The notes beneath the pieces were generated by a model. That model worked only from the letters and a program-made list of their open reading frames with translations. It did not search any database and was not told the origin of the DNA. Shown here one piece after another: positions 8,421 to 16,902 of a DNA stretch of 64,000 nucleotides. The position numbers and the translations under genes are program-made. Every line of letters starts with the position of its first letter. Positions within the stretch are counted from its first letter, which is position 1. The DNA lies in contig NZ_PPCV01000002.1 of assembly GCF_004126535.1 (NCBI RefSeq), forward strand, positions 248,001 through 312,000, in the 5' to 3' direction. Source of the DNA: Propioniciclava flava. Lineage in GTDB: Bacteria > Actinomycetota > Actinomycetes > Propionibacteriales > Propionibacteriaceae.

Positions 8421-9370
8421 GCCAACACCTCATCCAGATCGATGCCGCCCACGTCGGCGACCCGATGCAGGCGTTCCAGCCAGCGCGCAGCCACCGCGTC
8501 CGGGGCGTGCGTCAGCGCGGTGGGGGCGACGCGTCCCCCAGGCAGCGAACCCGCCTCAGGGACGAGGGGAGTGGCCGCGACATCCTGCTCGAACATGGTG
8601 ACCGTGGCCAGCCCCGAGGCCAACTCGATCCCTGGAAGGGCGGCGGCGAGGGCCACCCCCGCGGCGATCCCGACCGACGACTCCAGGGCCGAGGAGACCA
8701 CCATCGGCAAACCCAGTTCGGCCACCAGGGCCAGGCAGGCCCGGACGCCGCCCAGGGGCTGCACCTTGATGACGACCACGTCGGCGGCCTCTGCGCGCTT
8801 GACCGCCAGCGGATCGGACGCGCGGCGAATCGACTCGTCGGCCGCGATGGGCACCGACACGCGACGCCGGAGCCGGGCCAGATCATCGACGCCAGCCACC
8901 GGCTGCTCGGCATACTGCAAACCCCCGGCTGCACGATCCAGGGCGGGAACAGCCCGCACGGCGTCCTCCAGTGACCAGGCGGCGTTGGCGTCCACGCGCA
9001 CCTGCCCGGACGGGCCCAGGGCGTCCCGGACGGCGGCGACCCGGTCGAGGTCCTCACCCAGCGACTGGCCGGCCTGCGCGACCTTCACCTTCACCGTCGT
9101 GCACCCGGAGGAGGCGACGATCTCGGCGGCACGAACCGGCCCGACGGCAGGCACAGTGGCGTTGACCGCGACCCGCTCACGCACCGGCGTCGGGTAGGGC
9201 AGCGTCGCCGCCTCGACGGCCGCACGCAGCCACGGGACGCAGGTCACGTCGTCGTAATCCCAAAACGGGGAGAACTCGCCCCACCCGGCGGGCCCCCGGA
9301 GCAGGACGCCGTCGCGACGGTCCAGGTTGCGGAACCGATCGCGTAGGCCCGTGGAGTAGACCGCGATCAT
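8417..9370 (-). CDS. menC: o-succinylbenzoate synthase
   Basis: This 317-residue member of the enolase/muconate-lactonizing superfamily dehydrates the MenD/MenH product to o-succinylbenzoate. The KVKVAQ segment near residue 95 holds the catalytic KxK-type lysine. VRVDANAAW, EQPV and IAADESI supply the metal-binding Asp/Glu residues, and VVIKVQPLGG supplies the second lysine. It overlaps menF and menD by 4 nt on each side, so the three genes are translationally coupled. Confidence 0.95.
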   Translation of the reverse strand: MIAVYSTGLRDRFRNLDRRDGVLLRGPAGWGEFSPFWDYDDVTCVPWLRAAVEAATLPYPTPVRERVAVNATVPAVGPVRAAEIVASSGCTTVKVKVAQAGQSLGEDLDRVAAVRDALGPSGQVRVDANAAWSLEDAVRAVPALDRAAGGLQYAEQPVAGVDDLARLRRRVSVPIAADESIRRASDPLAVKRAEAADVVVIKVQPLGGVRACLALVAELGLPMVVSSALESSVGIAAGVALAAALPGIELASGLATVTMFEQDVAATPLVPEAGSLPGGRVAPTALTHAPDAVAARWLERLHRVADVGGIDLDEVLA

Positions 9371-10617
9371 GGCCGGTCCACCGGGGACAGCGCCTCGTAC
9401 ATGGGCAGGAACTTGCGCGCCGTCTCCGCGAGTTCCTCCGACGGGTCAGAACCGGCCACGATCCCGCCGCCCGCGTACAGCCGGATGCCGGTGCCATGTT
9501 GCTCTACCTGCCCGCACCGCAAGGCGATGGCGAACTCCCCGGCGCCGGAGGCGTCCAGCCAGCCCACCGGGCCCGCATAGCGGCCACGATCGAAGCCTTC
9601 CAACTCAGCCAAGACGGACGCGGCCAGCGCGGTCGGCGTCCCGCAGACCGCGGCGCTGGGGTGAAGGACCCCGGCGACCGCCAGCGCGCTGGCGGGCTCG
9701 CGGAGTTCCCCGGTGATGTCGGTGGCCAGGTGCATGATGCGTGGTAGCCGGATCACGTGAGGGTCGGAGCGCCGCACCGCCGCGACGGTGGCGAGCTTCT
9801 CCGCGACCGATGCCGCCGCGTAAGCGTGCTCGGCGTGGTCTTTGCCGGAACTGGCGAGCCGGGTGGCGGTCACATCGTCCAGGGTGAGGTCGCCGCTGAC
9901 GGGCGCAGACCCGGCCAGGGCCTGGGAGCGCACGTGGCGTCCATCGACGGCGGCCAGCATCTCCGGTGAGGAACCGACCATGCCGTCGACGTGGAACGTG
10001 TAGGACTGCGGGTTGGCCCGTTGCAGCCGGGTCAGCAGGGCGGACACGTCGAGCGGGCGGGACGCGGTGGCCTCCAGGTCGCGGGCCAGCACGACCTTCT
10101 CCAGGTCGCCGACCGCGAGGCGTTGCACTGCGGCGGCCACGGCGCACCGGAACCCTTCACGGGTGAGGGTCCCCGGACGCAGGTCGAGTTCCTCGAACTC
10201 GGCGGGGGCACTCACCGGCGGCAAAGCGCCGGACGTGTCGGGGGCATTGGCTACCACGGTGAGGACGCCGTCCTGCCACACCCCCAGCAGCGCGGGAACG
10301 ATCAGTACCGACGCGGTCGCGGAGTCGTCGGCGAAGCTGGTGGTGACGAACGCGACCGGCGCGGTGACGCCGCCGGACACGACCGCCCGCGAGGTGCGCG
10401 CGAGGAAAGTGGTGAACCCCGCGTCGAGATCGGTGAAACGCTGCGCGCCGTGCGCGGTGAAGCGGGCGGCCTCGCCCCACCCCAGCAACGCCCGCCGCTC
10501 GGCGTCCGCTCCGGTAGCCCACACCAGCGGCACACCGCGACGCAGGGAATCCTCGAGCGGCTCGGCGACGGTGCACACGACCGGGGCCGCGGACACAGTG
10601 GGCGGCGTAGGGATCAC
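9367..10617 (-). CDS. menF: isochorismate synthase
   Basis: This chorismate-binding enzyme (about 416 residues) makes isochorismate, the first committed menaquinone precursor. The C-terminal two thirds hold the conserved family segments EKVVLARDLE, PQSYTFHVDG, GSSPEMLAAVDG, the SGKDHAEHAY stretch and the final VRLYAGGGIV-like region with SDPSEELAET. The GTG at 10617 is preferred because a TAGACT -10 box lies 8 nt upstream (10631-10626), the pattern of a leaderless mRNA. The frame stays open far upstream, but that sequence is antisense to menB. Confidence 0.9.
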   Translation of the reverse strand: MIPTPPTVSAAPVVCTVAEPLEDSLRRGVPLVWATGADAERRALLGWGEAARFTAHGAQRFTDLDAGFTTFLARTSRAVVSGGVTAPVAFVTTSFADDSATASVLIVPALLGVWQDGVLTVVANAPDTSGALPPVSAPAEFEELDLRPGTLTREGFRCAVAAAVQRLAVGDLEKVVLARDLEATASRPLDVSALLTRLQRANPQSYTFHVDGMVGSSPEMLAAVDGRHVRSQALAGSAPVSGDLTLDDVTATRLASSGKDHAEHAYAAASVAEKLATVAAVRRSDPHVIRLPRIMHLATDITGELREPASALAVAGVLHPSAAVCGTPTALAASVLAELEGFDRGRYAGPVGWLDASGAGEFAIALRCGQVEQHGTGIRLYAGGGIVAGSDPSEELAETARKFLPMYEALSPVDRP

Positions 10618-10686
10618 GAGGGGGAAGTCTACCGTCGCGCCTGGCCGCAGCCCGATCCCGATGGTCCTGTCGTAGGCTGGGCGACC
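10618..10686. promoter_or_regulatory. divergent menF/menB promoter region with two leaderless -10 boxes
   Basis: The 69-nt gap carries TAGACT (10631-10626, minus strand) 8 nt before the menF GTG and TAGGCT (10673-10678, plus strand) 8 nt before the menB ATG. Neither start has a ribosome site. Both transcripts therefore probably begin at or next to the start codon. No clear operator is visible. Confidence 0.6.
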
Positions 10687-11625
10687 ATGGGCAACCCGTT
10701 TGATCCGACCCGGTGGCGCACCGTCGAAGGCTTCGATTTCACCGACATCACCTACCACCGTGCCGTGGACGAGCAGGGGCATGACCTGCCGGCCGTCCGG
10801 GTGGCGTTCGATCGCCCCGAGGTCCGCAACGCGTTCCGCCCCCACACCGTCGATGAGCTCTACCGGGCTCTCGACCATGCCCGGATGACCTCCGATGTCG
10901 GCACCGTCATCCTCACCGGCAACGGCCCGTCGGCGAAAGATGGCGGGTGGGCGTTCTGTTCTGGCGGCGACCAGCGCGTCCGCGGCCGCGACGGCTACCG
11001 CTACGAAACCGACGGTGCGGACGCGTCCGCCGATCCGGCCACCCGACGCGAACAGATCGACCCAGCCCGTGCCGGACGCCTGCACATCCTCGAAGTGCAG
11101 CGCCTGATCCGGACGATGCCAAAGGTCGTGATCTGCGTGGTCAGCGGCTGGGCAGCGGGCGGCGGGCACTCGCTCAACGTGGTGTGCGACCTGTCGATCG
11201 CGTCGCGGCAGCACGCCCGGTTCATGCAAACCGACGCCAACGTGGGCAGCTTCGACGCAGGCTATGGTTCGACGCTGTTGGCCCGTCAGGCCGGCGACAA
11301 GCGGGCCCGGGAGATTTTCTTCCTGGCCCGGGAATACTCCGCCGAGGACGCCGAACGCTGGGGTGTAGTCAACGAGGTCGCCGACCACGACGACATCGAA
11401 TCGCTCGCCCTGGAGTATGCGGCCATCATCGCCACCAAGTCGCCCCAGGCGATCCGCATGCTGAAGTACGCCTTCAACCTCGCCGACGACGGCTTGGCCG
11501 GGCAACAGGTGTTCGCCGGGGAAGCCACCCGCATGGCCTACATGACCGCCGAAGCCCAAGAGGGGCGTGACGCGTTCGTCGAACGGCGCGATCCCGACTG
11601 GACCGGCTACCCCTACTACTACTGA
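10687..11625 (+). CDS. menB: 1,4-dihydroxy-2-naphthoyl-CoA synthase
   Basis: This 312-residue crotonase-fold enzyme closes the second ring of the naphthoquinone from o-succinylbenzoyl-CoA. RPEVRNAFRPHTVDEL, the oxyanion-hole segments FCSGGDQRVRG and GWAAGGGHSLNVVCDL, and a C-terminal YMT...EGRDAF tail are all typical of MenB. The MenB insert around GRDGYRYETDG is present. The ATG at 10687 gives the expected length. One nucleotide separates its stop from menE. Confidence 0.95.
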   Translation: MGNPFDPTRWRTVEGFDFTDITYHRAVDEQGHDLPAVRVAFDRPEVRNAFRPHTVDELYRALDHARMTSDVGTVILTGNGPSAKDGGWAFCSGGDQRVRGRDGYRYETDGADASADPATRREQIDPARAGRLHILEVQRLIRTMPKVVICVVSGWAAGGGHSLNVVCDLSIASRQHARFMQTDANVGSFDAGYGSTLLARQAGDKRAREIFFLAREYSAEDAERWGVVNEVADHDDIESLALEYAAIIATKSPQAIRMLKYAFNLADDGLAGQQVFAGEATRMAYMTAEAQEGRDAFVERRDPDWTGYPYYY

Positions 11626-11626
11626 C

Positions 11627-12832
11627 GTGCCCGCCCCGGTCTGGGGCGTCGGCGGCACCGGCCCCGACGCGATCGCCGCCCTGTATGCGCACCTGCTCGA
11701 TCACTGTGGTGCACGTGCGGGGCGCGCTGGGCGTCAGGCTGGCCCGTGGTTGATGGCCCCCGACGCGGACGCCTACACCGCCGCGGTGGCGCGGTTGCGG
11801 GCCGTCCCCGAGTCGGTCGACGTGATCATCGCGACGTCGGGATCCACCGACGGTCGCGGGCACCTGGTCGGCCTCACGATGGACGCCCTGCTCGCCTCGG
11901 CGTCCGCCACCCTGAATCGTCTGGGCGGCCCGGGGCAGTGGGTGACCTCGCTGCCCCTGCACGGCGTCGCCGGATTCCAGGTGGTGCTGCGCAGCGCCGT
12001 CGCCGGGATACCACCCGTGGTGTATTCCCCCTCCTCGGGTTTCGACGCAGGCCTGTTGGAGCGCGCCGTCACCGCGTTGGGGCCCGGTCGCGCCTACCTG
12101 TCGCTGGTCCCGACCCAGTTGCACGCCGCACTGGAGGTCGGGGCGCCAGGGCTGGCCCGCTTCGATGCCGTGCTGGTCGGCGGTGCCGCGCTGGCCCCCG
12201 AATTGGCCGCCCGCGCCGCCACGGCGGGGGTACGCGTCGTCACCACCTACGGATCCACCGAAACCGCCGGGGGCTGCGTGTACGACGGCCTCCCCCTGGA
12301 GGGCGTGCGCGTCCGCATTCGCGACGACGCCGAGGCACCTTCCCCGACCGCACCTGGACGCATCCTGCTCGCGGGGCCGATGCTCGCCGACGGGTACCTC
12401 GATGTCGCGCCCGACGCCCAGCCCTTCGTCCATGAGGACGGCCAGCGCTGGCTCGTCACCTCTGACCTAGGAACGCTGAGCGAAGGACGCCTGCGCGTCC
12501 TCGGGCGCGCCGACGACGTCGTGATCAGCGGCGGCACCAACGTCGCCCCGCAGGTCGTGGAGGAAGCCCTCGCCACGCTGGGCGGGGAATGGCTCGTCGT
12601 CGGCGTCCCCGACCCGCACTGGGGGCAGCGGATCACCGCCGTCACCACCCACCCGGACGCCGACCTGAACGCGGCCCGCGCCGCCACCGCGGCCCTGCGT
12701 CCAGCGGAGCGGCCTCGCGCGCTGGTGCGTGTCGCGACGCTGCCGATGAGGCCCACCGGCAAGCCCGATCGTCGCGCCGCCGCGCAGCTAGCGGCCACCC
12801 TCCAAGCGCTCGGGCAGGCCGAAACACGCTGA
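11627..12832 (+). CDS. menE: o-succinylbenzoate--CoA ligase
   Basis: This 401-residue adenylate-forming enzyme activates o-succinylbenzoate with CoA, supplying the MenB substrate. The phosphate-binding loop reads TSGSTDGRGHLVGLT, so the canonical Gly-x-Pro-Lys end of the loop is altered. The A5 motif TTYGSTETAGG, the A7/A8 region with GRADDVVISGG and the C-terminal catalytic lysine in PTGKPDRR are intact. It begins with GTG one nt after menB and is presumably translationally coupled to it. Confidence 0.92.
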   Translation: MPAPVWGVGGTGPDAIAALYAHLLDHCGARAGRAGRQAGPWLMAPDADAYTAAVARLRAVPESVDVIIATSGSTDGRGHLVGLTMDALLASASATLNRLGGPGQWVTSLPLHGVAGFQVVLRSAVAGIPPVVYSPSSGFDAGLLERAVTALGPGRAYLSLVPTQLHAALEVGAPGLARFDAVLVGGAALAPELAARAATAGVRVVTTYGSTETAGGCVYDGLPLEGVRVRIRDDAEAPSPTAPGRILLAGPMLADGYLDVAPDAQPFVHEDGQRWLVTSDLGTLSEGRLRVLGRADDVVISGGTNVAPQVVEEALATLGGEWLVVGVPDPHWGQRITAVTTHPDADLNAARAATAALRPAERPRALVRVATLPMRPTGKPDRRAAAQLAATLQALGQAETR

Positions 12833-12896
12833 AAGAGCACCGCAGGGCCCTCAGACACGGCCAAAGGCGTACCGAAGGAGCCCCCGCCCGGTTACG

Positions 12897-14195
12897 GTGG
12901 GCACTGCTGACAGAAGGGGGCTGACCATCAGCAGCACGCACGCCGTCACGGCGAGGAGGGGCCGGGCCCTGTTCGCCGGCACCATCGGCAACCTCGTGGA
13001 GTGGTTCGACTGGTCGATCTACGCCTTCTTCCTGCCGTACTTCGCGGCGTCCTTCTTCCCCTCCGGTGACCGGATCGCACAACTCCTCGCGGGGTTCCTC
13101 ATCTTTGCCATCGGGTTCTTCATGCGGCCCCTCGGCGGGGCCCTGCTGGGGTCCTACGCCGACCGGCACGGACGCCGCGCGGGCATGACGTTGGGCATCG
13201 CCCTCATGGCCGGGGCCAGCCTGGTCATCGCGCTCGTCCCCGACTACACCCGCATCGGGCTGGCCGCGCCGGTGGTGCTGACTCTGGCTCGCTGCGTGCA
13301 GGGCCTGTCTGCGGGCGGCGAATTTGGGATCTCGTCGGCGTACCTCGTCGAGAACGCGCCGCCGGGACGCCGGGCCTGGGCCGGATCCTTCCAGCAGGTC
13401 TCGGTCGGCGCAGGAACCCTCCTGGCCTCGCTGCTGGCCGCGGTCATGTTCCTGCGCCTCCCGGACGCGGCCTTGATGACCTGGGGCTGGCGGGGCGCTT
13501 TCGGCCTGGGAGCGATCCTCGGCCTGCTGGGGCTGTGGCTGCGCCTGGCTGTGCCCGACACCGCCTCCTTCGACCGCATCCGGCAAGAGGGACGCGTCGC
13601 GTCACGTCCGCTGGCCAAGGTCCTGCGCGAACACCCCAGGGAAGTGCTGCGAGTCATCGGCATGGTGGCCGCCGGGACGGCCCTGGTGCAGTTCTGGTTC
13701 GTGTCGCTGCCCAGCATCATGCACCTGCGCACCGGCGTCGAACTGGCCGACGCCCAACTGGCGACGATGGTCGGGCTAGCGGCGTTCACCGTCTTGCAGC
13801 CCGTCTCGGGGTGGCTCTCGGATCGCTTCGGTCGGCGTCCGCTGCTGCTCATCTTCGCTCTCGGATCGGCCGTTTCCTTCGTCCCGATGCTGTCGACGGT
13901 CGGCATGACCATGTCCAGCGTGCTCGTGGCTGTCGCGGTGAACGCCGTGCTACTGGCCGCCTACGCCGGATCGCTCGCCGCCGTGATGGCCGAGCAGTTC
14001 CCCGCCGAGGTGCGCACCGCGGGCATCTCTTTGCCGTATGGCGTCGCCGTGGCCGTCTTCGGGGGCCTGACCCCGGTGCTGGCGACCGCGTCCTTGCAGT
14101 TCGACCTGTTCTGGGTGTTCCAGGCAGTGATGGTCGCGCTGTGCCTCATCTCCGCCGTCGTGTTTTGGCGCATGCCCGAAACCTCCGGCACCTGA
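12897..14195 (+). CDS. MFS transporter, metabolite:H+ symporter (MHS) family
   Basis: The product is a 12-span permease of about 420-432 residues with the MHS signatures. These are GNLVEWFDWSIYAFF in the first helix, PLGGALLGSYADRHGRR in the loop between helices 2 and 3, and RCVQGLSAGGEFG in helix 4. Relatives import dicarboxylates, citrate, proline/betaine or shikimate; the substrate is not predictable here. The start is unclear. GTG 12897 has no ribosome site at a normal distance, whereas AGAAGGGGG at 12912-12920 sits six nt before an in-frame ATC at 12927. Confidence 0.88.
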   Translation: MGTADRRGLTISSTHAVTARRGRALFAGTIGNLVEWFDWSIYAFFLPYFAASFFPSGDRIAQLLAGFLIFAIGFFMRPLGGALLGSYADRHGRRAGMTLGIALMAGASLVIALVPDYTRIGLAAPVVLTLARCVQGLSAGGEFGISSAYLVENAPPGRRAWAGSFQQVSVGAGTLLASLLAAVMFLRLPDAALMTWGWRGAFGLGAILGLLGLWLRLAVPDTASFDRIRQEGRVASRPLAKVLREHPREVLRVIGMVAAGTALVQFWFVSLPSIMHLRTGVELADAQLATMVGLAAFTVLQPVSGWLSDRFGRRPLLLIFALGSAVSFVPMLSTVGMTMSSVLVAVAVNAVLLAAYAGSLAAVMAEQFPAEVRTAGISLPYGVAVAVFGGLTPVLATASLQFDLFWVFQAVMVALCLISAVVFWRMPETSGT

Positions 14196-14215
14196 CCACC
14201 CATGAAGGAGCACTG

Positions 14216-14989
14216 ATGATCGAGATCATGCGAGACGAAGACCTGCCGCGAGCCCGCGCCGCCGGAGCCCTGGTGGGCGCCATTTTGGAGGCGATGCGGG
14301 AGCGCACCGTCGTCGGCACGAATCTGCTGGAGATCGACGAGTGGACCAAGGAGATGATGCTGGGCGCGGGAGGAGAGTCGTGCTACGTCGACTACGCGCC
14401 GTCCTTCGGCAACGGACCGTTCGGCCACTACATCTGCACGGCGGTCAACGACGCGGTCCTGCACGGGCTGCCCCGCGATTACGCGCTGGCCGACGGTGAC
14501 CTCCTGACCCTCGACCTGGCCCTCTCGCTGGAGGGGGTGGTCGCGGACGCCGCCATCAGCTTCGTCGTCGGGACGAACTCCCCGGAGAAGCAACGACTCA
14601 TCGACGCGACGCGTGACGCGCTCGCTGCGGGCATCGCCGCCGTGCGCCCCGGCGGCCGCGTCGGCGACATCTCCGCAGCCATCGGTGCCGTGCTGCGCGG
14701 CGCCGGATTCCGTGTCAACACCGAGTTTGGCGGTCACGGTGTCGGCTCGACCATGCACCAGGAGCCGTCGATCCCCAACGATGGCCGCGCCCACCATGGC
14801 CCGCGGCTGCGCGTGGGGCAACTGATCGCGATCGAGCCGTGGGTGATGGTCGACACCGACGAACTCGTCTTCGACCCCGACGGCTGGACGCTGCGCAGCG
14901 CCACCGGCTGTCTGACCGCCCACACGGAGCACACCGTCGCCGTGACCCGGGACGGTGCCGAGATCATGACGGGAGCACCCGCCCGCTAA
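14216..14989 (+). CDS. map: methionine aminopeptidase, type I
   Basis: This enzyme removes the initiator methionine from nascent proteins. The 257-residue protein has the pita-bread metal ligands in order: the DLALSLEGVVADAA region (two Asp), the GGHGVG histidine, the IEPW glutamate and the HTEHTV glutamate. The ATG at 14216 follows AAGGAG with a 5-nt spacer. It lies 20 nt after the MHS transporter on the same strand. Actinobacteria often carry two map genes, and this may be the accessory one because it is not next to secY/adk. Confidence 0.93.
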   Translation: MIEIMRDEDLPRARAAGALVGAILEAMRERTVVGTNLLEIDEWTKEMMLGAGGESCYVDYAPSFGNGPFGHYICTAVNDAVLHGLPRDYALADGDLLTLDLALSLEGVVADAAISFVVGTNSPEKQRLIDATRDALAAGIAAVRPGGRVGDISAAIGAVLRGAGFRVNTEFGGHGVGSTMHQEPSIPNDGRAHHGPRLRVGQLIAIEPWVMVDTDELVFDPDGWTLRSATGCLTAHTEHTVAVTRDGAEIMTGAPAR

Positions 14990-15049
14990 CCCTGGCCGAA
15001 CCGATGGCGCTTGGGGCGTCGTCGGTGTCGCGGACGCGTCCGTCAGAAC

Positions 15050-15093
15050 GCCGCTAGCCCGGTGAACTCGCAGGAGTTCACCGGGCTAGCGGC
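15050..15093. terminator. perfect 20-bp hairpin between convergent genes
   Basis: The arms 15050-15069 and 15074-15093 are exact reverse complements with a GCAG tetraloop. It lies between the ends of map (rightward) and the LPXTG protein gene (leftward) and probably stops transcription from both sides. No T-run is present on either strand. Confidence 0.8.
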
Positions 15094-15106
15094 TGTCGTG
15101 AGGGGA

Positions 15107-16723
15107 TCAGGCCTTGCGTGCTCGGCGGATCCCGAGGGCACCCAGTGCTACCAGCGCGAGTCCCGCGGCGCCCAGGCCGATTGCTTGACCGCCCCCGGTG
15201 AAGGGCAGCGTGCCCGGTTCAGGGGTGGCGGTGGGGCTTGCTGTCGGGGAGGCCGTCGGGGACGACGTGGGGGTCGGAGTCGTCGTGGGCGAGGGGGTCG
15301 GCGACGGTGTTGGCTGGGGGGCGCGGAACTGGACCCAGTAGCCCGCCGTTGCCGAAACCCCGGACTCGGAGACGGGGGAGGCCCCGTCGGCGGTGATCGA
15401 GATCGTGCCCGGTGCGTCGGCGGTCAACCCGCTGAGCGTCGCGGTGCACGACGCGGTGGCGCCGGGGGCCAACGTGACGGCGTCACCGGTGACGTCGGGG
15501 GAACAGACCGGCGCCGTGAGCGTCAGGCCTGATGCCGATGGTGCCGCCAGGTGAACGTGGGTGACGTTCGCCGTCCCCGTGTTGGTGAGGGTGAACGTGA
15601 CGGGGTAGGCGTCGGCCGTGGTGACGATGCGGGGTGCCTCGGCGGTCGTGGCGCCTTGGGCATCGGTGATCGTGGCGCTTAGGGCGGGGGTGCCCACCGG
15701 GTGCGGGGCCGGGGCTGAGGTTCCACGCAAGGGCTGTGTGGGCGTGGAGTAGGACGCATCGGTTTCGGTGGCGGTGAGCGGGTTCGGGCCGGACGGGAGC
15801 GGGCTGGTCAGGGTCAGCGTCCAGGTGAGGTCGGCGTTCACGGTGGCCGTGCCGAGGACCGCTCCGGCGGCCGTGGTGACCGTGATGTCGTCGCCGGGGT
15901 AACTCCCGGTACCCGTCACCGTTCCCAGGCCGTCGACCGACGTGGCCTTCCATCCGGCCACGGTAGGCGTCGGCAAGCAGATCTTGGCCGTGAAATCATC
16001 CACCATGAAGATCGTGTACGAACCATTCGGTGCGGTGGGGTTCTCCTGGGAGACGCCTGTCGTGTAGGTCAACGTCTGGCCGAGTGCCAGGGTCGATGCC
16101 ACCGCACGGACGGGAAGGCGCTGCCCGGTGTTGTCGTAGGGGATCGCGGCGGTACCGGTGAGTGGCACGGGAACCGACTCGGCCGGCACGGAGGCCGTCA
16201 TCTTGGTGCCGAGGATGTACGCGCTGCCATCCCAGGCGCCCGCATCATAGATCTCGACGGTGCTGCCCGCGGGCGGAGTGACCCGTCCCTCCCACCCGGC
16301 CGGAAACTCGCCCTGGGTCACGAACGCGCCGTACTGGGCGTCCCAGGGCGCCTGGAGGTAGTTGAGGTGATTGACCGTGGCGGCCATTTGCGTAGCCGAG
16401 TAGTAGGCCGTGACATCGTGAAGTTCCCGGGCTGCATTGCCGGACGTCGTGTTCGTCAGGGTTCGGGCGAAGGAACGCAGCGAGTAATCGCCGACATTCT
16501 GGACAGCCGGTCCTGCTGCCGCCCCGGTGGTGGAGTTGCGCCACTTCCAGTCAGTCTTCAACCCGGGCTTGGGCGTCGCGTCACCACCGAAATACAGGGG
16601 CTTGCTGAGTTCGCACGGGCTGGGAACCGGATCGGCCGCCGCGGCCAAGGGCGTGCTCATCGGCAAGGTCGCCAGCGCGACGAGACCCGCCGCGACCACC
16701 GCCGCTGCTCTCCGCATCCGCAT
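15107..16723 (-). CDS. LPXTG-anchored surface protein with Ig-like and DUF11-like domains
   Basis: This 538-residue secreted protein has a signal peptide (MRMRRAAAVV, hydrophobic core, AAAA cleavage region near residue 30) and an N-terminal domain of about 270 residues that I do not recognise. A bacterial Ig-like module follows (GTGSYPGDDITVTTAAGAVL region), then a DUF11-like module, a Pro/Thr/Ser stalk of PTPSP and SPTA repeats, LPFTG, a hydrophobic span and an RRARKA tail. Sortase would link it to the cell wall, and a role in adhesion is a guess. ATG 16723 is preceded by AGGGAGA at 6-7 nt. No sortase gene is nearby. Confidence 0.88.
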   Translation of the reverse strand: MRMRRAAAVVAAGLVALATLPMSTPLAAAADPVPSPCELSKPLYFGGDATPKPGLKTDWKWRNSTTGAAAGPAVQNVGDYSLRSFARTLTNTTSGNAARELHDVTAYYSATQMAATVNHLNYLQAPWDAQYGAFVTQGEFPAGWEGRVTPPAGSTVEIYDAGAWDGSAYILGTKMTASVPAESVPVPLTGTAAIPYDNTGQRLPVRAVASTLALGQTLTYTTGVSQENPTAPNGSYTIFMVDDFTAKICLPTPTVAGWKATSVDGLGTVTGTGSYPGDDITVTTAAGAVLGTATVNADLTWTLTLTSPLPSGPNPLTATETDASYSTPTQPLRGTSAPAPHPVGTPALSATITDAQGATTAEAPRIVTTADAYPVTFTLTNTGTANVTHVHLAAPSASGLTLTAPVCSPDVTGDAVTLAPGATASCTATLSGLTADAPGTISITADGASPVSESGVSATAGYWVQFRAPQPTPSPTPSPTTTPTPTSSPTASPTASPTATPEPGTLPFTGGGQAIGLGAAGLALVALGALGIRRARKA

Positions 16724-16745
16724 ATGTTGTCTCCCTGGTGAGGTG

Positions 16746-16765
16746 ATGTTCCGGCGCCCGAACAT
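16746..16765. promoter_or_regulatory. inverted repeat upstream of the surface-protein gene
   Basis: ATGTTC-N8-GAACAT forms a 20-bp dyad 23 nt before the ATG of the LPXTG protein gene. It could be an operator or an mRNA hairpin near the ribosome site. It does not match the actinobacterial LexA box, whose half-sites are oriented the other way. Confidence 0.4.
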
Positions 16766-16902
16766 TCCGTCCTCCGGGGGTGGGTGTCGTCGTCCGCAAG
16801 AGTCATGCGGGCGCCGACGAAAACAGGTGAGGCGTCGATAGTCCGCGACCATGGTGGCATGACCACGCCACGAAGTGATAACGGGGTTACATCCTGATGA
16901 GG

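Noticed and set aside
10618-11658. N-terminal extension of menF by about 350 codons
   Set aside because: The extension is antisense to menB and has no likeness to isochorismate synthases. The leaderless -10 box fixes the start near 10617.
16746-16765. LexA/SOS box upstream of the surface-protein gene
   Set aside because: Actinobacterial LexA sites have GAAC...GTTC order; here the half-sites are inverted and the spacer is too long.
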